Source of the DNA: CAYRML01 sp050942825
GTDB lineage: Bacteria > Bacillota > Dehalobacteriia > UBA4068
Assembly (NCBI GenBank): GCA_050942825.1
Contig: JBMNOA010000063.1
Location: 1 to 6,919 of the forward strand
Direction of reading: 5' to 3'
DNA length: 6,919 nucleotides
The notes beneath the pieces are model-generated. The model searched no databases, was not told the DNA's origin, and saw only the letters and a program-made list of their open reading frames with translations. Of this stretch, positions 6,079-6,919 are shown in pieces. The stretch's first letter is position 1; each line of letters begins with the position of its first letter. The position numbers were made by a program, and so were the translations under genes.

Positions 6079-6109
6079 ATTATACATTGTATAAATCGGT
6101 CCGTATAAA
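6079..6109. promoter_or_regulatory. Candidate operator: 15-bp palindrome and direct repeat overlapping a -10
   Basis: TTATACA-T-TGTATAA (6080-6094) is a perfect 7-1-7 palindrome. It overlaps the - strand TATAAT (6084-6079), a possible -10 for the SnoaL-like transcription unit. In addition GTATAAA occurs at 6089-6095 and again at 6103-6109, 14 bases apart, with CGGTCCG between them. Tandem or inverted half-sites near a promoter fit a regulator binding site, for which the AraC-family protein in this window is one candidate. AT-rich background makes short matches less significant. Confidence 0.4.
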
Positions 6110-6351
6110 AAAGAAACAAGTGAATTTTGTTGTTATCGCAAAAGACCACTAATAAACTATTTATGATTGATTATAATATTTAATTGTAGAAATTTTGATG
6201 AAACTATATACATTTTCGGTTAAGGAATATAAATCTGGTTTATGGAAAATTATAGTGGGCCGAAAATTACAAAGTAAAGATTTTGTTTCATGTTATAACT
6301 ATAAGTGAAAGGCCTTGTTGTGTTTAAGTGTTGTAAAATTTATGACAATAT

Positions 6352-6359
6352 AAAGGGGG
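6352..6359 (+). promoter_or_regulatory. Ribosome binding site deciding a GTG start for the second MoaF gene
   Basis: AAAGGGGG stands 7 bases before GTG 6367. The next in-frame ATG (6382) would be 22 bases away. Starting at GTG gives MVETTMKNAPKEW, which lines up with MVTQTDMYTTAPPEDW of the first MoaF-family protein. Confidence 0.75.
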
Positions 6360-6366
6360 TTTTATT

Positions 6367-6919
6367 GTGGTTGAAACGACAATGAAAAACGCACCAAAGG
6401 AATGGAAAAATATGGAGGATTTCTCAGCCGGTATTGATGGGAACAGATTACCAGCTACTAAGGAATTAGCTGGGAAGAGCTTCGTATTTAACAGCGATGA
6501 CGGTAGTGAAAAAGTAACTTTGGATCTGGAAGCAGATGAATGCTCCTGGAGCTTTAAAGGAGAAAGCGGAAAAGCTCCTTATGAAGCAATCAAAGTTCAA
6601 CAGGACACTTATTTTATTGATTTTGTGGTCAATAGCGCACAAGGCAGAACACTGACTTTGATTGTTAACACAAAAACTTACAGAGCAGTTGTAGTTCATG
6701 TTTATATGTTGCTAAAAGATATCAAACCTGGTCAAACTATGGTGCAATGGGATCATTATGTGGGTACGATCGAGGGTGGACAAGCAACCGGTATGGTTCC
6801 CCATTTTTCCCGTGATCTGATTGGTGAACATGCTGTTTATCAGTACAGCCCCAACCATTTTTATGAACATTTCTATATCAACAGTGAAAGATTTTTGTGG
6901 CACTGCTTACACGGCGAAC
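6367..6919 (+). CDS. Second MoaF-family protein, 3' truncated by window edge
   Basis: The frame is open from GTG 6367 to the last base, showing 184 residues out of an expected 260-270. It is clearly homologous to the MoaF-family protein encoded at 4699-5508. NRLPATKELAGKSFVF corresponds to YRLPSTEELAGKEMDF, PYEAIKVQQDTYFIDF to EYEAINVAPKVYIVTW, TKTYRAVVVHVY to VETYRAVHVYQY, and YEHFYINSERFLWHCLHG to YEHYYITSRYFCWKGLSG. The N-terminal domain is complete and the C-terminal domain is cut shortly after the Trp-Cys/Leu-His-Gly segment. In the C-terminal domain the paralogue's HRTKEL is replaced by HFSRDL, so the pair has diverged and probably differs in ligand. It is transcribed away from the SnoaL-like gene, and no signal peptide is present. 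Function is unknown beyond family membership. Confidence 0.88.
   Translation, partial: MVETTMKNAPKEWKNMEDFSAGIDGNRLPATKELAGKSFVFNSDDGSEKVTLDLEADECSWSFKGESGKAPYEAIKVQQDTYFIDFVVNSAQGRTLTLIVNTKTYRAVVVHVYMLLKDIKPGQTMVQWDHYVGTIEGGQATGMVPHFSRDLIGEHAVYQYSPNHFYEHFYINSERFLWHCLHGE

Larger units (their letters stand above)
5972..6366. other. Divergent intergenic region between the SnoaL-like gene and the second MoaF gene
   Basis: This is a 395-base AT-rich control region with no ORF of note other than the short leader next to the SnoaL-like gene. It must hold promoters in both directions. A TATAAT reads on the - strand at 6084-6079 and another on the + strand at 6172-6177, but neither has a convincing -35 partner at 16-18 bases. 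This fits activator-dependent promoters. Short palindromes include GTTATAAC (6292-6299) and AAGGCCTT (6309-6316). Confidence 0.6.

Noticed and set aside
6466..6903. Two - strand open frames of 77 and 63 codons
   Set aside because: Both are antisense to the second MoaF-family gene, whose alignment with its paralogue runs through the whole stretch.
1..6919. CRISPR array, tRNA/rRNA genes, insertion sequence or integrase
   Set aside because: No regularly spaced repeats, cloverleaf or conserved rRNA stretches, transposase motifs or terminal repeats flanking an ORF were seen on either strand.

Overview
The window looks like chromosomal DNA of a low-G+C Gram-positive-lineage bacterium (Bacillota). 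The evidence is AT-rich intergenic DNA, strong AGGAGG-type ribosome binding sites, stem-plus-T-run terminators and a lipobox-anchored solute-binding protein. A clostridial or negativicute host is a reasonable guess, but no marker gene here proves it.

Left part (1-2040, + strand). First comes the 3' end of an unrecognised gene. Next is a short stretch that reads as the C-terminal part of another protein interrupted by one in-frame amber codon (513-767). Then comes a complete PstS-like phosphate/anion-binding lipoprotein (790-1875). No pstC, pstA or pstB follows it; two stem-loop terminators close the block.

Middle and right part (2065-5971, - strand). Read in transcription order, the genes are a SnoaL/NTF2-like small protein (5971-5579), a two-domain MoaF-family protein (5508-4699), a 12-helix MFS transporter (4488-3214) and an AraC-family regulator with a DUF6597-type N-terminus (2889-2065). 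A second MoaF-family gene starts at 6367 on the + strand and runs off the window. It is divergent from the SnoaL-like gene across a 395-base AT-rich region carrying a 15-bp palindrome and a direct repeat.

Together the right part looks like one accessory metabolic module: two paralogous MoaF proteins, a small ligand-binding-fold protein, a transporter for a probable small organic (likely anionic) compound, and a regulator. The sequence does not reveal the substrate. Although MoaF is often labelled a molybdenum cofactor protein, nothing here supports that role. Large perfect inverted repeats lie in the moaF-MFS gap (4551-4595) and the MFS-AraC gap (3125-3165), and a 10-codon leader ORF with a very strong ribosome binding site overlaps the start of the SnoaL-like gene. 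These are the main unexplained regulatory signals.
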